Origin: Plantago ovata
Lineage: Eukaryota; Streptophyta; Magnoliopsida; Lamiales; Plantaginaceae
DNA length: 64,000 nucleotides
Direction: 5' to 3'
Assembly: GCA_028274465.1 (NCBI GenBank)
Contig: CM051455.1
Location: forward strand, 123,911,462 to 123,975,461
Shown here: positions 33,831 to 45,362 of the stretch, piece after piece
Layout of the letters: each line of letters opens with the position of its first letter
How positions within the stretch are numbered: the first letter of the stretch is position 1
Translations under genes and position numbers: made by a program
The notes under the pieces: generated by a model
The model's database searches: none
Seen by the model: only the letters and a program-made list of their open reading frames with translations
Told to the model about the DNA's origin: nothing

Positions 33831-35936
33831 TGTAAGAAAATTATGGTCAGAGTTACCCCTAGGGTTACGCAGCGGAATTTCAAAAAATTTCTTAAATGCA
33901 GGTTAATTGCATGCTATAAGTATATAATAATAAACCCGTTAATCAGAAGACACAATACTCCAAAAAGCAGAATAGGTTTGAATCGACTGCCAATCGATGA
34001 AGTCTTCGTAATAGTCCGGTGAATCTTCTCCTTCGTCGAAGTCGAAGATATCTGCAATACTTTGATATCTGCAAGACAATAAAAGTTAGTTTCCAGCTCT
34101 TGAACCTCAACTTGGTATCCACGGATGAACAGCTTATCGGAAAGAATGCTCGGATATTCTTTATGTGGCCAAGAAGATGGGGCGGCATTTTCCTCGTTGG
34201 AAGGTGGCGCGCGCGGCTAGAGGTGTAGGGGAGGAGAGATTTTATTTTTCTAAGAAATCTGGTAGAATAATTCTCTAAGATTTGGTTAATCATGATCTGC
34301 CAATCAACCATGTCAAAAGCTCTCTAATAGTCTACTATATATAGTAGTCAATAGAAGCCTAAAGAAGAATCAATTAGACTTCATAAAGGAATAAGAATCT
34401 AATTTTATGCACAAGGAAACCAATTAAGTCTAGATTCATTCCCAATCAAATTAAAACTCAATCAGGAAAATCTAACTTATCCATTGACTTCTAATATGGA
34501 AGGAGTCGAATCCTCCCCACTACACTACTGGTCGCGCGGCCTATCAAGGGGATTAGGGGGTCCCGATTTCGGGATCCACTTATAATTCTAAGGCAATTCA
34601 AACTCCAAGTAGATTTTGCCCATGTGCATATATTAATTCTAAATAACATATCCTTTCAAATCAAACCTCTATTATATTCTAAAATATAATCTTTAATTGT
34701 ATTTACATAAAATACAATTAATCAGTCAATTCAATTAATAATTCCAAAATTATTAATTGAGCCACAAATATTATAATTAATTCCAAATCAATATAATTCA
34801 TCAATCACAATTAGTTCTAAATTAATTGCGATTCCATCTTCAAGGATATTCGGATAAGCTGAATCACCACATAGTGTGACCCATAGGGCCTCATTGTATT
34901 AGCAAGTGCTACACTAGGCAAATGGAATTCCTAGACGGTTCCATTTGCAATATTAATACATGAGGACGTTTGAGAGGTTTCTCAAAGCAAACCCTTTCGT
35001 TGTGAAGTTTTTGCGCTCAACGCAGCGATGGTAACGTCCCTTCATCTGACTGACTCGAATGCATCTAGGATCGATGAAGTGTCTATCCCAATAATACATC
35101 CACGGGCGTCTTCAGTGAGTTGCTTGGTGAATCCAATATCTATTATGACTATCATAATAATATTGATACGCTGGCCAGCGGTTTGACCACTGACAACTAT
35201 GAACGACTATGAGCAGTGCTCTCCTGTGCAACACATGAGAGATGAATCCTTCACATAATCACTTATCATCCCCATTTGTATGTAGCCATAATCCTGGATC
35301 GTGTCTTGGTCAACTGCTTATTCAGAGCTGACATCGAGGGTCCACCAAGGATATGGGGCAACAAATGTGATGATAAAGTCCTGTAAGTCCAAAGGACGAC
35401 TGGCATCACTTCGACAACTTTCCAGTTCCCATAGACACTTCGGTGTAGAGTATACATCGATGGGAGTTTCCGGTGGGTACTTCCATTGTTCGGTAGTCAC
35501 CCTTCGAACAACTATGCGGAGTTATGGGAACATTTCTTGATTATCCAACAATCCGTTCCGTGGCCGTGGGATCGGCTCACACTTGCTCTAACAAGTATAA
35601 CCTCCACGCATACTAGTCTCAACTGGTTCATTCAGACCCCTACATCCGAGATGGACCTAGACTAGAGAGAGTTTGGGATAGATGATAACTCACATAGCTC
35701 CCACTATCTGTGTGATCGGTCATCTATCCGAGGGGACATGTTTGATATGGATACAGACAGGAATAGAGATATGACATGTTGTATGCCTGGTGTAATATAA
35801 ATATGAAAGCGATACTCAATAGTCAAACAAACAAACATATAGTATATTACGTTGACCTGTGTAATAGTATATATATGCCCTTAATAAGGGTTGTATGCCC
35901 TTAATAAAGACTGTCTCTAGGACATATACACTATCA
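33831..35936 (-). repeat. Copia-3 5' LTR, about 2.1 kb
   Basis: In plus orientation it starts TGTAAGAAAATTATGG and ends ATATACACTATCA next to TSD AAGAT. It is colinear with the inverted Copia-2 3' LTR, including the segment deleted from the Copia-2 5' LTR. It carries many single-base indels relative to the partner LTR at 32923, part of which could be sequencing error beside the gap. Confidence 0.85.
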
Positions 35937-35941
35937 AAGAT

Positions 35942-36688
35942 AGCATCCGACCTCCCAAAAGAACTTGATTTAGGTCTTTCCCTTTTTCTAAGGACAAATG
36001 CCGATGTCTTCGCTTGGAGCACCATGCACTTGAGAGGAATAAGTCCTCACATCATTGTTCACCGTCTCAATGTGGATTCGAAGGCCAAGCCGGTTAGCCA
36101 GAAGCAAAGAAACTTCAGCCGAGAGAAAAACTTAATAATAGACGAGGAAGTTTCGAAGCTCCTCAGAGCCGGTCACATTCGACCCACCCAAGTCTCCGAC
36201 TGGTTGTGCAACGTGGTATTGGTTAGCAAGGGGAAAGGTAAGTGGAGGATGTGCAATGATTTCACCGACCTAAATCGACATTGTCCTAGAGACTCGTACC
36301 CCTTGCCCCGAATCGACCTACTTGTCTATTCGAGAGCAGGGGCAAAGCGATTAAGTTTCATGGATGCCTTCCAAGGATACCACCAAGTCCCTATGGCTCG
36401 CGAAGATATAGATAAAACGGCATTCGTAACACACTCCGGGGTATACTCTTCCGTGCGATGTCTTTTGGGCTCCGAAACGCGGGAGCAACCTACCAACGGT
36501 TAGTCAACATGATGTTCGAACAAGAAATCGGAAAAACAATGGAGGTCTACGTCGATGATATGCTTGTAAAGAGCCTCAAAGCAAAGGACCACGTAAGCCA
36601 CTTATTAAGGTGCTTCAAAACCTTGAGGAGATATGGGATGAAACTCAACCCGGCGAAGTGCACCTTCGGAGTCGGAGTTCGATGATAT
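35942..36688 (+). pseudogene. G1 reverse transcriptase, truncated
   Basis: ASDLPKELDLGLSLFLRTNA then DVFAW, the IVHRLNVD segment, WLCNVVLVSKGKGKWRMC, LSFMDAFQGYHQ, FGLRNAGATYQ and the catalytic MEVYVDDMLVKS. A frameshift lies between GVYSS and MSFGL (about 36445-36460). It stops after PAKCTFGVGVR, where Copia-1 3' non-coding DNA resumes. The sequence is Tat-like. Confidence 0.85.
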
Positions 36689-37013
36689 GCATCATTGTGG
36701 AAAAATATTTTCTCAGGAAGTTTTGAGATCTTAACATTAATTGCTAAGTGTCAATGACACATGCATATGCATAATGCTTATATAATAAAATCAGAGTAAG
36801 TAGCATATGAACACATCAGAGTAACATACAATAACATGAATAACATATCAAGATACCAGAGTAGCATAGCAGAAGTAACATAGCATATAAGCACTTTTGG
36901 ACTTTTCTTCTCCCCCTTTTGTCATCACTCAAGGGCTAGAAAAGGTTTAAGAAAGATTACTGAAAGGATAAGGAATAATCCCAAGTGAAGTTATCAAACA
37001 TGCAAATCTTTCA
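36689..37013 (-). other. Copia-1 3' non-coding region
   Basis: It lies between the RNase H end and the G1 junction. On the minus strand it has a GACAAAAGGGGGAGAAG run (complement of about 36912-36928), a polypurine-like stretch of the sort seen upstream of the 3' LTR in Sirevirus-like elements, and repeats of the type CATAGCA/GTAACATA. No coding frame is evident beyond the displaced RNase H tail LPDERFACLITSLGII (complement of about 36970-37020). Confidence 0.5.
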
Positions 37014-37409
37014 TCAGGTAGCTTTAGTAAAGATATCAGCCAACTGCTCTTCGCTAGGCACAAATTCCACATGAACAACACCTTTTTGCACATAATCACG
37101 AATAAAGTGGTGGCGAACATCAATGTGCTTGGTGCGTGAGTGGTGTACAACATTTCTAGTCAAGCTAATAGCACTTGTACTATCACAAAACATGGGAATA
37201 GAATCATAATGCAGATTATAATCAAGTAAAGTTTGCTTCATCCAAATTAATTGAACACACAAACAAGTTAATGCAATATATTCAGCTTCAGTAGTGGAAA
37301 GAGCAATGCAATTCTGCTTACGACTAAACCATGAAACTAGACATGATCCCAAGGATTGACATGTACCACTAGTACTTTTGCGATTTACACGACAACCAGC
37401 GTCATCCAC
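37014..37409 (-). pseudogene. Copia-1 RNase H
   Basis: It opens with [15 protein letters not shown], then STTEAEYIALTCLCVQLIW, FCDSTSAISLTRN and HSRTKHIDVRHHFIRDYV, the typical Copia RNase H order with Asp, Glu and Asp positions visible. It ends at LADIFTKAT followed by a frame change, where TKPLPDERF would be expected. Confidence 0.85.
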
Positions 37410-37584
37410 ATCTGAGTACCCGAGGAGTTCAAATCACTACATACAGGATTCCAAAGACCATAATCTAATGTACCTTTCAAGTATCTAAGAATGCGCTTCA
37501 CAGCAGTTAAATGAGACTCTTTCGGGTCACTTTGAAAACGCGCACACAAGCATGTAGCAAACATAATATCTGGCCTACTTGCAG

Positions 37585-38528
37585 TTAAATAAGTAAACTG
37601 CCAACCATACCTTGATACTTCTTTTCGTTTACTGATTTTCCTTTAGCATCACGGACCAATGGTTTGTTGGTAGACAAAGGTGTTGGCATTTCACTACAAT
37701 CCTCCATGCCAAATCTTTTCAAGAGTTCCTTTGTATATTTTGTTTGACAAATGAAGGTGCCCTCCTTTGATTGTTTAATTTGTAATCCGAGAAAGTATGT
37801 CAATTCTCCCATTAAGCTCATCTCTAATTCCTGTTTCATAGACTTGAAAAATTCTCGCACAGAATATCATTAATAGCACCGAATATAATATCGTCAACAT
37901 AAATTTGTACGAGCATCATATCATTATCAAGGTACTTCGTAAACAAACTATTATCAAGTTTGCCCATTTAAAAACCTTGATTTAACAAAAACTTGCTAAG
38001 CCTTTCATACCATGCACGTGGTGCTTGTTTCAGACCGTAAAGTGCTTTAGACAATTTAAAAACATGATTGGGCTAGGTATCATTCAAGAAACCAGGGGGT
38101 TGTTCAACATAAACTTCTTCTTTAATATAAACATTCAAAAAAGCACTTTTTACGTCCATTTGAAAAAGAATAAAACCTTTAAAACAAGCAAAAGCAAGAA
38201 GCAAACGAATAGATTCTAACCTTGCCACCGGTGCAAAAGTCTCATCATAGTCAATTCCTTCTTCTTGACTATAGCCTTTGGCTACAAGCCTCGCGTTATT
38301 TCGAGTGATCTCGCCATTTTCATTCAGCTTGTTCCTAAAAACCAACTTAGTTCCACTCACGGGATGATCGGCGGGTCTTTCAACCAAAGTCCATACCTTG
38401 TTCTTGTCGAATTGAGCTAGTTCTTCTTTCATTGCATCAATCCAAGATTCATCACCAAGTGCAGTATCAATGTTTATGGGCTCCTCCATCGAAAGCATTG
38501 CACAATGCGAATGAGTCTCGTCCACCTG
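37585..38528 (-). pseudogene. Copia-1 reverse transcriptase
   Basis: It begins near [20 protein letters not shown], with [40 protein letters not shown] and [24 protein letters not shown] at 38073-38075 follows. Out of that frame come [19 protein letters not shown] and QIYVDDIIFGA (YVDD, complement of about 37891-37907), then MSLMGELTYFLGLQIKQSKE. The last motif is characteristic of Sirevirus-like Copia RT. Broken by stops and frameshifts. Confidence 0.85.
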
Positions 38529-38869
38529 TTTCAGAAGTGAACTGGTCTTTATTCCATAGTCTTTTTTTCCAATAATCAGTTCTGGTGGATGACTTGATGC
38601 ATGCTTGAATTTCCTTGGTTTAGGTACTGTTGTTTATGGTGCATTGGAAGAACTCTCGATAGGTACAACTTCTGGCAATATTTCATCCGACGTTTCAGTC
38701 GACAGTTCAGGAACAGGTTCAGAATTATTATGTTCTGTAGAACCTTTTTCTTTCTCAGATTCCTTTTCCTGCACTATTAGTTCCTGTAAAACATGTTCAT
38801 GACCTGTAGGATTCATGCTCAAGGATTCCTTGGCTACAAGAGGATTGTTTCATCGAAAACAACATGAAT
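38529..38869 (-). pseudogene. Copia-1 integrase-RT linker
   Basis: A Ser/Glu-rich linker (for example SSTETSDEILPEVVPIESS-like composition, complement of about 38640-38720) between integrase and RT, broken into short frames. Such variable linkers are usual in Copia polyproteins. Confidence 0.5.
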
Positions 38870-39922
38870 TTATTCTTGAACAGTTTTTTTTCGAGCATTA
38901 TAAACTCTATATGCTTTGCTATGGGATGAGTATCCCACAAACAATCCTTCATCAACCTTAGAATCAAATTTTGCACGATATTCTCTATCTTTCAGAATGA
39001 AACACTTGCAACCAAAAGCTTTAAAATAAGAGATATTAGGAATCTTACCATACCAAAGTTCATACGCCGTCTTGTTCATCATTGGTCTAATAAATACTCG
39101 ATTAGACACATAGCAAGCGGTACTTACAGCTTCAGCCCACAAGAACTTAGGCAAGTCATACTCCAATAGCATAGTGCGAGCCATCTCTTGCAGTACACGA
39201 TTTTTCCTTTCAACAACTCCGTTTTGTTGAGGAGTCTTAGGAGCTGAGAAGTCATGAATGTAACCGTTCTCATCACAAAGTGCAGAAAAGTTCTTTTCAT
39301 CGAATTCGGTTCCATGATCACTGCGAATTCTTCCAATAAAGTATCCTTTCTCATTCTGCATTTTCTTGGATAGTGGGATAAAAGTACTTAAAGCATCATT
39401 CTTGTGTGCTAGAAAGAGCACCCAAGTAAAACGTGAAAAATCCTCAACAATAACGAATGCATACTTTTTACCTCCAAGAGAAGCCGTTTGCATAGGACCA
39501 AATAAATCAAGATGTAACAGTTCAAGAGGTTTAGAAGATGTTACCATATTCTTGGCTTTGAACGAAGATCGAACTTGCTTACCCTTTTGACAAGCATCAC
39601 ATGGTTTGTCTTTCTCATACTTCAATTTTGGAACTCCTTTCACGAGATCCTTTTTTGTGATATGAGAGATTAGCTCCATGTTGGCATGTCCAAGACGTCT
39701 ATGCCAAGTCCAAGCTACATAATCATAAGAGACTAAACACTTAACACCATTGTTAGATAGATCATCAAAGCTTACGCAATAATCATCACCCTCTCGATTT
39801 GCTTCAAAAATAATCTCATCATCTTTTATGACAAGACACCTTTTTGGTTCAAATTTAACCTCAAATCCTTTATCACAAAACTGACTGATACTTAAGAGAT
39901 TAAATTTTAAACCTTTGACAAG
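38870..39922 (-). pseudogene. Copia-1 GAG-pre-integrase and integrase
   Basis: The frame is open from 39922 to TAA at 38870-38872. The N-terminal part has LVKGLKFNLLSISQFCDKGF and WTWHRRLGHAN, the zinc-binding pre-integrase domain with His pair, followed by CDACQKGKQ. The core has LHLDLFGPM, then IRSDHGTEF and PQQNGVVERKNR (the D, D and E triad all present). The C-terminal part has FKAFGCKCFILK. It would insert the cDNA into the genome. Upstream TAG 39923-39925 separates it from the protease. Confidence 0.88.
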
Positions 39923-40144
39923 CTAAACATCATCAATAGTAGTAGAATTTGCCTTACCAACCTTACCTATTGCAACCATTTTACCTTTAGAGTTGTTTGC
40001 AAAGCTAACATGTACTCCATCACACTTTGAGATGCTAATAAAATTGCTAATGTCTCCTGTCATGTGACATGAGCATCCACTGTCCAATAGCCATCTATTG
40101 GATTTGTTGGTTGTCCTTCGATGTTCATGATGTTCCTGCACCAC
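39923..40144 (-). pseudogene. Copia-1 protease
   Basis: WLLDSGCSCHMTGD holds the D-S-G active site of Copia retropepsin, followed by FISISKCDGVHVSFAN and KGKMVAIGKVGK. It is in the same frame as the integrase, separated by a TAG, and one frame off from the preceding gag zinc-knuckle segment, so a frameshift lies near 40140. Confidence 0.82.
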
Positions 40145-40376
40145 AAGTTAAAGAGGACTTAGGTACCCATATCTGTTTGGGTCCTTGAATGTTAGTTTTG
40201 GGGATCCACTTGTAGTGTGAGCTTACCCCTTTCTTAAATGGACATTCTCTAACCATATGGACAACATTGCGACAATAATAACATGTATGAAATGACATAG
40301 TTGAAAGTTTGGTAACTTGACTAAGATTTTTGCTTTTCGACTCAAGACCTATGCCACCTTTGTCAAGGGACATTCT
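40125..40376 (-). pseudogene. Copia-1 gag C-terminal part with second CCHC knuckle
   Basis: It contains CYYCRNVVHMVRECPF, a CX2CX4HX4C zinc knuckle with Val-Val in place of the usual Gly before His. It lies directly downstream of the MITE insertion and continues the frame of the upstream gag part when the MITE and one TCT copy are discounted. Confidence 0.75.
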
Positions 40377-40828
40377 CACTCCAAAAAATTTCTTGTTTAG
40401 TGACGGATTTAGTGACGGATAAGGGAAGCCGTCACTATATTGAGCGTTAGCACCGATTCGTCACTAATTCGCCCAGTGACGGATTAGTGACGGATAAGGG
40501 AAGCCGTCACTATATTGAGCGTCACTAAGACACAGTGACGAATAAGATAATCCGTCACTAATTAGTGACGGATAAAAGGTTGACCATGCATTAAAAAAAA
40601 ATTAAAAATAAATTTTAGTGACGGATAAAACTTATCCGTCACTGAAGTTGTTGACCGGAGTCAACAACTTCAGTGACGGATAAGTTTTATCCGTCACTCA
40701 TTTAGTTTACAAAGACGAATGGAGCTTTTAGGTCTAATCCGTCACTGAAAGCACCGATTTGTCACTAACTCAGTGACGGATATAATCCGTCACTGAGGCC
40801 GTCACTATACAGGAAAATTCTTGTAGTG
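40377..40828. mobile_element. Non-autonomous CACTA-type MITE, 452 bp
   Basis: The left end CACTCCAAAAAATTTCTTGT and the right end, reverse complemented as CACTACAAGAATTTTCCTGT, pair over about 30 bp into the motif AGTGACGG with six mismatches. A 3-bp TSD TCT flanks it (40374-40376 and 40829-40831). The interior repeats AGTGACGGAT(A/T)A in both orientations and has a perfect 39-bp inverted repeat (40617-40655 and 40660-40698). No coding capacity. CACTA ends with a 3-bp TSD define the superfamily. Confidence 0.88.
40617..40698. repeat. Perfect 39-bp foldback inside the MITE
   Basis: Arms 40617-40655 and 40660-40698 are exact reverse complements separated by four bases (CGGA). Each arm itself contains GTGACGGATAA and its partial complement TTATCCGTCAC, so nested stems are possible. 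Confidence 0.95.
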
Positions 40829-41968
40829 TCTTTGCATACCAAGCAGCTTATCAAGGTTCTCTCTGCCCTTTGTAAATTTTTCCAAAGATCTTGTCAAATC
40901 CATGTTCTTATGTTTTAAAAAACAATTTTCTTTGGAAAGACTAGCATTAACAGATTCAAAATTATTAACCTTCAAATTCAGTTCATTATTCAAGCTTGCC
41001 AATTCAAAATTTGTAGTTGAAAGAGAGTTATTAAGAGCTTCAAGTTCATAAATTTGTTTTTCAAGCTCATGACGAGATTTCTTTGGAATAATATCAAGGT
41101 CAGAGTTCACTTCATAAGCTAAATTGGCACGCCAATCAATTTCATCTTCACTATAAAATGAATCAGAATCAGAAAAGTAAATTTCATTTTCTTCATCAAA
41201 TCCAGAACTTACCTCTGCATTTGCCATGAAGCAAACATTTCCTGTATCTTCGTCTGAAAGGTCTCCAGTTTCGGACAACGTTTCATGTTCTTCCCAGGCT
41301 GCTGCCATGCTTCGTGATTTTCCCTTGGATTTTTCTTTCTTTTTCAGTCTAGGACAATCAGGCTTGATATGACTTGTATTATGACACTCATAGCAACGAA
41401 CATTTAGTGAGTTAGCTTTATTGAAAGACTTACTGCCTTTCCTCCTGTAAAACTTGGTTTGAGGATTCTTTAGCGCATTGAGCTTTTTGGATAGCATAGC
41501 AATCTGCATATTCCTTTCATGCTCATCCATTTCCTCATAAGCATCATCATCGTCAACCTGTTCGTCATGTCTAGATTTGAAAGCAATGCTTTTCTTGTGT
41601 TCAGGCTCATCATGATCCACAAGTGAAAATTCATGTGAGGTCAGCGATCCAATCAGTTCCAACATTGTCACTTTATTGACATCCTTTGCTTCCATTATGG
41701 CGGTCGTCTTTGGACTCCATGCTTTTGGTAGTGAACGTAAAATCTTCTTCACCAAGTCACTTTGGGAATACGTTTTCCCCAGAGTAATGGATGGATTCAC
41801 TATCTCCATAAACCTGTTATACATAGTAGCAATATTTTCATCAGGTCTCATAGAAAACATTTCAAACTTACGAGTAAAAAGGTTGATGCGCTCTTCTTTG
41901 ACTTGATTTGTTCCTTCATGAGTCACTTGCAGCATCTCCCACATGTCTTTAGCATTCGCACAAGTGGA
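40829..41968 (-). pseudogene. Copia-1 gag, N-terminally truncated
   Basis: It reads NAKDMWEMLQVTHEGTNQVK from the truncated edge, the usual middle of a Copia gag (UBN2-like), then FSMRPDENIATMYNRFMEIV and LRSLPKAWSPKTTAI. An acidic region and a CCHC knuckle CYECHNTSHIKPDC come next, then a long Asp/Glu/Ser-rich segment and a coiled coil (LEALNNSLSTTNFELASLN). The natural N-terminus is missing because the 5' LTR fragment abuts directly at about 41968. The frame is open into the MITE. Confidence 0.82.
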
Positions 41969-42189
41969 CCTTTACCAAAACGTGTTGTTGTTAATTAAAT
42001 AATCCAGGCCGTTTGAAAGAATGACTGATACGTTAACCTTTCGGATAACAAATCAGAAATTCCAAAAATCAAAATTAATTTGGCCAACTTTGTATGGATT
42101 TAGTGGAGATATAATGGACTTAAAATATTGTTAGTCCATAACATAATGTTTGTTATCATCACACTAGCATTCGACCTTTCGGGTCAACA
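41964..42189 (-). repeat. Copia-1 5' LTR remnant, about 226 bp
   Basis: It matches 16651-16870 of the 3' LTR. Only the first (minus-strand 5') part of the LTR remains; about 1 kb of LTR, the PBS, the leader and the gag N-terminus are gone. The junction lies in GTGGAC, which occurs in both partners. Followed on the right by TSD ATTTC. Confidence 0.85.
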
Positions 42190-42983
42190 ATTTCATTGTA
42201 TTTGATATTATAAATCCTTCATATGTTTTTCCCCGTTTGATTTGTTAAGCTATACTGGGTGTATGTCTATGATCGTTTATGCACATTTTAGGAGTAAAAG
42301 TAAAGCAGAGTCCTTACAGAATCATCATTAACCGTATCTGATTTTGGGTCTAACAACTGGACAAAGTTATATCCCACCCTTTCGATATAATCTTCATGTT
42401 CTCGAACAAAAATGTATGTAATTAGAATTGTTAAAATATACAGTAAACAAAACATGTTAGACATAAGCATAATACGCTTCAAACACATACACCGCTATAA
42501 CCGCGGTGTCTCAATTCTAATTAAATTTCAACTAGAATTGAATTTATAAACACTGGCACCGCGGTTAGTTTTCAAAATTTGAAGGATGCCTCATGAAACC
42601 TCAATATATATATCAGCTAAAAATATGGAATTGAATATGAAAAAAATAAAATCTACCTACCTATATTGTCAAATGTCAAGATTGTTTGGAAAATGACGAC
42701 CACTAAACTTTCCCCTATATACGCCTACTTGTGAAGGTAGATCAACTATGATGAGTTAAATTACTCACGCGCAGACTATGTTCTTTTAAACGTATGGGTC
42801 AAAATCATTAGCGTGTCCCAGATTAAATTATGAACAGCTATGGCATACTTGCGTCATAAGACATACAAAATTGCAATTTATCTGATCCACCTGAAAAGAA
42901 CATTGCAACAAAAACACACGTGTGCATTTAAGAATTTCATTTTTTGCAATTACTTACTACTCGTTCTATATTTATAACTCTAC

Positions 42984-43245
42984 TACTCCTTCCCGTTCCG
43001 GTAGAAATTATATACTGTGACTTTTTTCCGGTCAACAACTTTCAACTTTGATTTCCAATTAATCTTAAACTATATTAGTAAAATATTTAATAAAGCTATA
43101 TGAAAATTTAGGTTCTATATTTTCATTATATGATTTCTTCATATACCTTATCATTGTAATTTAAAAGTAATCGAGAGTCAAAGTTGAAAATTATTGACTG
43201 AAAAAAGTCAAAGTGGGTAAATTATAGTGGGAAGGAGGGTCTAGT
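42984..43245. mobile_element. Stowaway-like MITE
   Basis: The left end CTCCTTCCC and the right end GGGAAGGAG are inverted. The subterminal blocks TGACTTTTTTC and GAAAAAAGTCA, and further in CAACTTTG and CAAAGTTG, are also inverted and colinear. TA dinucleotides flank both sides. About 260 bp, AT-rich and non-coding. Confidence 0.65.
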
Positions 43246-44294
43246 GGAATAGTGTTGGGACGGTGAAGGATAGATTAGGGTTCAATCCCCAACGGAGACA
43301 TAAGGCAATTTTATATAAGGTGTTAATATATTACAGTATATAACAATGGTAGGAGTAGTTGCAATATTTGCCGTTTAAAGAAAAAAAACTCTATACAATT
43401 CTGCTCTATTGCACAAAATTTTACTCATGTTTCTTATCTAGTAATAACCCGTGACGATGCCACGTCTACAAAATGCCAGTACCATGCAGCTGCTTCAAAG
43501 CCAACGTGATGCTCCTTCACGACATAGTTTCACTGTTTTATATATAAAGAAAAAAATAGTTGAATATATTACAATTATTAAAAAAATAATTAAAATTTGA
43601 TAATTTTATTTGATTTAAAAAAGTTAACATATTTATTTTAGATATACGTGTGTGTGATCAATTACCAAGTGGATAGGGTGCTAGAGTAGCAAGGAGTCGA
43701 ATCGTGACAGAGACATAAGGTGGTTTAGGATATTTGAAGTTATACGGTGGTTAAATAGTAGTGTAGTAGGAGTAGAATAGTTTAGACTGACCGTTAAATA
43801 AAACCTATTGTACAATAAAATTAAATGAAATTTTAGATTAACAGATGAAGTATAGGAAACTCACGTATAAATCACTAAAGATGGAAAGTGAATAAAAAAA
43901 AAAGAATTCAAAGAGAGGAACGACGCTAGAGGTTGTAAGAATTCTTTTTATGAACAATATTAGTCTTCAAGTGACATTGTTGCTCTAAATCTATTTCTAT
44001 TGACCATCTTTGACCATACGGTTTAAGGTGGTCTAACTTTATACAATTTATGCCATTGTTCAGAAGTGATGTGAGACACTCATAAGTTTTGGACTCGTCT
44101 GATCTTTAGGTCAGATTAATTATATCATGTGACTAACCATTTGCAACCCTCGTGGGTTTGGCATCGATCCCGCTCTGATTTTAGTTGTAACTTGTAACAG
44201 CACAATCACTCTAATCAAGACCCGACTCTTTAGGCTGGTGGAGTTATATAGTCATGATTACAGTGTACACATCCCATGGATATGATATTGACCC

Positions 44295-45362
44295 GTGGAA
44301 TTTGAGTAATGAGTTTGTAAATGTGCATCGATACCAATAATTATAACTGATCTTTTGGTATTAAATGCGGTAATCAATTAATATGAGTTTTTAAATATTG
44401 CATTTAGTCTATTCACTAATTTAACATGAACAAACTCTAATACGCTAGCTTAATTAAATTAAAATTTCTTCTATTTTCAACATTGTACGGCGAGGAACCT
44501 CATTAATCATGAACTAACGACAAACATTATTTGAGAGAAGTAATGCCAAAATGTAGTATGAGATTATAGAACTTTAGTAATCCTTTTATCCTAGTCTCAA
44601 CATGTTTTCTGTATTTGTTTGTCATATTATATATCATACTTTATTCATCGTCTCTATTCGTCTTTACTGCTTTAGTTACTATTTTCCCTACTTTATTCAT
44701 TATATCATCTCGTTTATTTACTTCTTCTCATAATTTTCATCATTCCAATTATTTGTATAGCTTTTTGCTTTAATCTCCGTGTTCAACCAAACATGGTGCC
44801 GAGAGACAAAGGATGTAAAATTTGATATAGTTTTATTTTTTGAAATATCTTAAACGGTAGACGTGGAATTTTGAGTAATGAATTTTTAAATGTGCATCGA
44901 CACCAATAACTATAACTATTTTGGTATTACATATGGTAATCAATGAGTTCTCAAAAATTGCATTTAGCCTATTCTTTAATTTAACATGAACAATATGCTC
45001 TAATACGCTTTCTTAAATTTAAATTTCTCTTATTTTCAACTTTCTACAGCGAGGAACCCGACTGATCATGAACAAATGACATTATTTTTGAAAGAAGTGA
45101 TTCTAAAATGAAGCATGAGATTAACTTCAGTAATCCTTTTGTCCCAATCTCAACTTCATGTTTTCTAAATTTATTTGTCATATTATATCTCATACTTTAT
45201 TCATTGTCTCTACTACTTTAGTTACTCTATCTCCTACTTTATTCATTATATTATTTAATTTATTTACTTCATCAAATGACTTTCATTCTTCCAATTATAA
45301 TTTGTATAGCCTCTTTTTATCTCCGTACTCAATTAAACATGGTGCCGAGAGACAAAGGATGT
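44295..45362. repeat. Diverged tandem duplication, units of about 0.5 kb
   Basis: Copy one (44295-44816) and copy two (44873-45362) share the same order of phrases: GTGGAATTTGAGTAATGA, TTTAACATGAACAA, GCGAGGAACC, CATACTTTATTCAT and finally CATGGTGCCGAGAGACAAAG. Small indels make the copies 522 and 490 bp. No terminal inverted repeats or coding frame are evident. Confidence 0.75.

Larger units (their letters stand above)
32923..35936 (-). mobile_element. Copia-3: same family as Copia-2/4, internal region hidden by assembly gap
   Basis: TSD AAGAT at 32918-32922 and 35937-35941 delimits one insertion in G1. It consists of the first about 807 bp (plus orientation) of one LTR, a 100-N gap at 33730-33829, and a complete second LTR of about 2.1 kb starting at 33831. 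The missing LTR part and all internal coding sequence must lie in the gap, which is therefore likely kilobases long, or the assembly has collapsed here. Confidence 0.8.

Noticed and set aside
43240..43790. Possible tRNA-derived SINE from the TTCAATCCC phrase
   Set aside because: No A box or B box at proper spacing, no tRNA-like fold and no clear TSD.
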